Positions 14,549-14,615 of a DNA stretch of 14,615 nt are shown here, piece by piece. How positions within the stretch are numbered: the first letter of the stretch is position 1; each line of letters begins with the position of its first letter. The DNA comes from Bacteroidia bacterium (GTDB lineage: Bacteria > Bacteroidota > Bacteroidia > Bacteroidales > BM520). Position numbers and translations under genes: made by a program. The stretch is from assembly GCA_009930445.1 (NCBI GenBank), contig RZYD01000034.1, forward strand, positions 1 through 14,615, in the 5' to 3' direction. The notes under the pieces are model-generated. The model was given only the letters and a program-made list of their open reading frames with translations, had not been told where the DNA came from and did no database searches.

Positions 14549-14615
14549 ATGATTAATTTTGACAACCATATAATTCTGGATAAATTTGATTCTTGGCCAA
14601 AAGACGTTTTAGAGC
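14549..14615 (+). CDS. Start of an unidentified gene, cut by the window end
   Basis: An ATG at 14549 opens a frame of 22 codons to the end of the window (MINFDNHIILDKFDSWPKDV...). The composition is protein-like and matches the AT-rich coding style of the neighbours, and the start lies 27 bases after the end of the H3 repeat, where a cassette-borne gene would be expected. The visible part is too short to assign a family. No strong ribosome site is seen. Confidence 0.55.
   Translation, partial: MINFDNHIILDKFDSWPKDVLE

Overview
The window looks like a piece of an AT-rich Bacteroidota chromosome (Flavobacteriia, Chitinophagia or a relative). The signs are a TonB-type outer-membrane receptor with a carboxypeptidase-like N-terminal domain, a PepSY-like (DUF2874-type) secreted protein, promoters resembling TAnnTTTG, weak Shine-Dalgarno sequences and Lys/Ile/Asn-rich proteins. 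All convincing genes are on the + strand.

Layout: (1) the 3' part of an MFS transporter (2-1012) whose stop codon lies inside a large inverted repeat, H1. (2) Repeat block H1-Y1 (1004-1362). (3) A tightly packed Type I restriction-modification operon, hsdR-hsdM-hsdS (1420-6504), followed with a 4-bp overlap by a 697-aa membrane-anchored PIN-like nuclease candidate (6501-8594). (4) Repeat block X-H2-Y2 (8599-9189). (5) An OmpR-type response regulator and histidine kinase (9260-11195), then a PepSY-like exported protein (11269-11730) and an 803-aa outer-membrane beta-barrel receptor (11746-14157). (6) Repeat block X-H3 (14158-14522). (7) The first 22 codons of another gene, starting 27 bases after the inverted repeat and cut by the window end.

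The most unusual thing is the intergenic architecture. The two functional blocks are each bracketed the same way: H | Y - genes - X - H, repeated twice in direct orientation. H is a 130-138 bp imperfect inverted repeat with terminal arms of the GTT...AAC kind, and the H3 copy loses similarity to the others just past the GTT core of its right arm. This resembles an integron attC site, although the match to the attC consensus is only partial, the units are far larger than ordinary cassettes, and no integrase is visible. Inside both Y and X sits a smaller element, K (four copies: 1297, 8607, 9125, 14166). Its hairpin stems change by compensatory substitutions while its loops stay constant, which points to selection on a folded RNA or single-stranded DNA.

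How the genes work together: HsdR/M/S would form a Type I R-M enzyme, probably EcoAI/EcoEI-like, and the co-translated PIN-like protein may be a guarded second-line effector (inference). In the second block, two tandem 11-bp repeats precede the response-regulator gene and a diverged pair precedes the PepSY gene, both ending 15 bases before the end of a -7 element. This suggests the regulator controls its own operon and the PepSY-TonB pair.
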